Assembly: GCA_025266875.1 (NCBI GenBank)
Contig: JALLLT010000001.1
Location: forward strand, 1,426,001-1,490,000
Source of the DNA: Fennellomyces sp. T-0311
Lineage: Eukaryota; Mucoromycota; Mucoromycetes; Mucorales; Lichtheimiaceae
Length of the DNA stretch: 64,000 bases
Direction of reading: 5' to 3'
The position numbers were made by a program, and so were the translations under genes. This document shows, one piece after another, positions 62,110 through 64,000 of this stretch. Every line of letters starts with the position of its first letter. Position 1 is the stretch's first letter. The notes beneath the pieces were generated by a model that was not told where the DNA came from, ran no database searches, and saw only the letters and a list, made by a program, of their open reading frames with translations.

Positions 62110-63783
62110 TACACCCGTTATTCCGTGCCATTGCCATCAAAAGAGCACCTTCTGACTAAAATATATATCGAGTATATTACACCCTAACGGATAGCCGATC
62201 CAAACGTTACCGACTACAGGCCAAACGATACCAGCTATAGACCTACATGGCTTATTCGCACTTGTAATTGGGAAATATTTCCTGGTCGCAATGCGATTAA
62301 CGGCTATTGTGCTTTATCATATTGTTGGAAACAATCAGGCGAAATGATTTCTCATGGCAACGAGAGCTACAGTATTGCCGATAACGGTCATCACAAAATC
62401 ATTACCGAGTTCCTTGAAAACCGAAAAGCCACACGATCCATGCAATACGAAGAATTACTCCAGCAGATATGCCAAGACTTTGATATCGAGTACTTGTGGT
62501 ACGACAAGATATGCATGGACTAGATCAACAAGGCAGAAAAGCAACGCGAAATCAAGCAAATGCATATCATTTACAGCAACACGCTTTACACAGTCGCCCT
62601 GGTCCCGGAAATTTATATCAGAAACCGTCAAGAATTTGACCTCATGCTCGAGGGTACAAGTTTTACTCGGGCGAAAGATACAGCTATCTCCTAAATGCTC
62701 CAATCTCTTTAGTGGCAGCGTTCCTGGACGCTGAAGGAAGTAGCAATGTCAACCTCAATTTTAATTGTTGGCAGAAACACACATTTCTGGTTACTTGAGG
62801 CTAGCAAGCAAGGTAATATAATCAGGGAAAACGACCTTTTGTCGAACGCTGTGCTCGGATTCAAGTACAAGACAAGGAAAAGCACAAAGCAAATCCTGCG
62901 CCATACTCATTTTAGAACAAGTTCAAAAGAACATGACAAGATATTTTCACAAGTAAACATTTTTGCTGATCTCATTAATATCGACATCGACTACAACAGC
63001 GACTTTTCACCAACAATGAATGCGTTTTATCGAAAATTGATTAAACGCGACTTTTCTGTCATGTTTTTCGGATCCGTCATCGGCTTTAGTGGATGGCCTC
63101 TATTTCATACAACAATGGGATCCTACAACCACTTTCCCTCTTGGATTGGATTTTCCGGATTACATTCATGGAGTGCTGTCATTCATATTACGTTAGACGG
63201 CAACGTCACTTATTACATCGACGAAGTCATGCACATCCATATCAAGTTCAGAAGCTACACCATACGACCGATTAGATACAACAATCACAATGTGTTTTTC
63301 GATCCCGTCCTACTGCGCCGGGCAACTAGCAACTATAATCGAGAGATCACTTCTATGGCCGAGTTTGATGGTGACCAAGAATCGGCAATACAATGGAGTC
63401 AATGAGTGATGAACCATCGTGTAAATTGCGTTGCCACGCATTACTGGTGGTCAAATCATCGTACTTTTGGCTCACCAATCGTACCATTGTCACTTACTGA
63501 GGAATGCGACGAATGTATTATACCTGGGATAATATTTACTAGTGTTCCCCAAGTGGCGGTACTTCCAAAGGACGCCCGTGGTTATCGCAATCATTCCACC
63601 GGTATCCGCGATTATCTTTCGCCTGTGTTGAAGAAATCGAACGATGGCTCAAAATACAAAGTTATTGGACTGTTGCTTTTAAAACACTTTCAGCCCGATG
63701 AATTTCGCATTAACCCTCAGCAATATATGGACAATTTGTTTAGCGCCCGTGATAATGGAGTAACTGATTTTGAAATTGAATAA
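62110..63783 (+). pseudogene. HET-domain protein pseudogene, five in-frame stops
   Basis: One continuous frame from about 62110 to TAA 63781-63783 reads as a heterokaryon-incompatibility (HET) domain protein: YRPTWLIRTCNWEIFPGR, NGYCALSYCWKQSGE, EELLQQICQDFDIEYLWYDK then ICMD, a stop, IN, then REIKQMHIIYSNTLYTVAL and WQRSWTLKEVAMS, followed by a long C-terminal part with SGWPLFH and YYIDEVMHIHIKFRSYTI. Stops interrupt the same frame at 62185 (TAA), 62521 (TAG), 62692 (TAA), 62710 (TAG) and 63403 (TGA), with no frameshift. In fungi HET domains act in self/non-self recognition and cell death. The copy is presumably dead. The start upstream of 62185 is not defined. Confidence 0.75.
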
Positions 63784-64000
63784 ACAAATGACCGATCGTT
63801 TTACTGGAAACACGAGTAACTTGTGGAACTCTGAATGCTTTCTACGTAGGTATCCCCATGGCAGCTGTCGTGCATCGGTATCGCATGCACATATATAGCA
63901 ATAATCCACAACAGAGCGATGTAGGTAAAGGCGAAAAGGATATACATCAAGTACATATACATAAAACTAGCTAGGCTCTTTGAATCAGTAGCACCAAGGA
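63784..64000. other. Window end, no gene seen
   Basis: The last 217 bases follow the HET pseudogene and show no gene. Confidence 0.5.

Overview
The window looks like nuclear DNA from an early-diverging filamentous fungus, most like the Mucorales. Most genes are cut by many short introns (about 50-70 nt) with GT(or GC)...AG ends and CTAAC/CTGAC-like branch sites. Intergenic DNA is AT-rich. The gene set is fungal: Rax2-type polarity marker, Atg26-type sterol glucosyltransferase, Noc2, Sec18/NSF, MSH5, and a decayed HET-domain gene of the kind common in Mucorales. The species assignment is inference. All splice models below were made by eye from reading-frame continuity and consensus sites.

Layout. 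1.8-3.6 kb: coiled-coil protein (+). 4.0-9.4 kb: three tandem paralogous short-chain dehydrogenase/reductase genes (-). 9.4-14.6 kb: gene-poor, with a MITE copy, two small tandem repeats and a decayed ORF. 14.6-16.9 kb: kelch-repeat membrane protein (-). 17.6-19.9 kb: NOC2 (+). 20.0-24.0 kb: MSH5 (-), divergent from SEC18 (+, 24.2-27.1 kb). 27.3-29.0 kb: F-box/LRR protein (-). 29.0-32.1 kb: gene-poor. 32.1-33.0 kb: membrane-anchored protein with a GC-AG intron (-). 35.0-40.4 kb: one approximately 30-exon gene (-) made of 14 zinc-finger modules. 42.6-43.1 kb: small four-helix membrane protein (+). 44.6-49.0 kb: sterol glucosyltransferase (+). 49.1-51.5 kb: SH3-WW-PH-RhoGAP (-), divergent from RAX2 with a C-terminal SH3 (+, 52.1-56.5 kb). 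56.6-60.7 kb: two paralogous low-complexity proteins (-). 62.1-63.8 kb: a HET-domain pseudogene (+).

The most unusual element is the zinc-finger gene at 34970-40357. Fourteen C2H2-like fingers sit on exons of about 165 nt that alternate with conserved linker exons of about 66 nt. Every boundary checked is phase 1, so whole units could be gained or lost without breaking the frame. Second is the pair of low-complexity proteins with a shared architecture: N-terminal QGK repeats, a Q-rich middle of variable size, a glycine-zipper hydrophobic segment and a G/D/Y-rich tail. Other notable points are the Rax2-SH3 fusion next to an SH3 RhoGAP, an 8-nt micro-exon in that RhoGAP, an extra intron in one of the three SDR paralogues, a HET pseudogene broken only by in-frame stops, and two MITE families.
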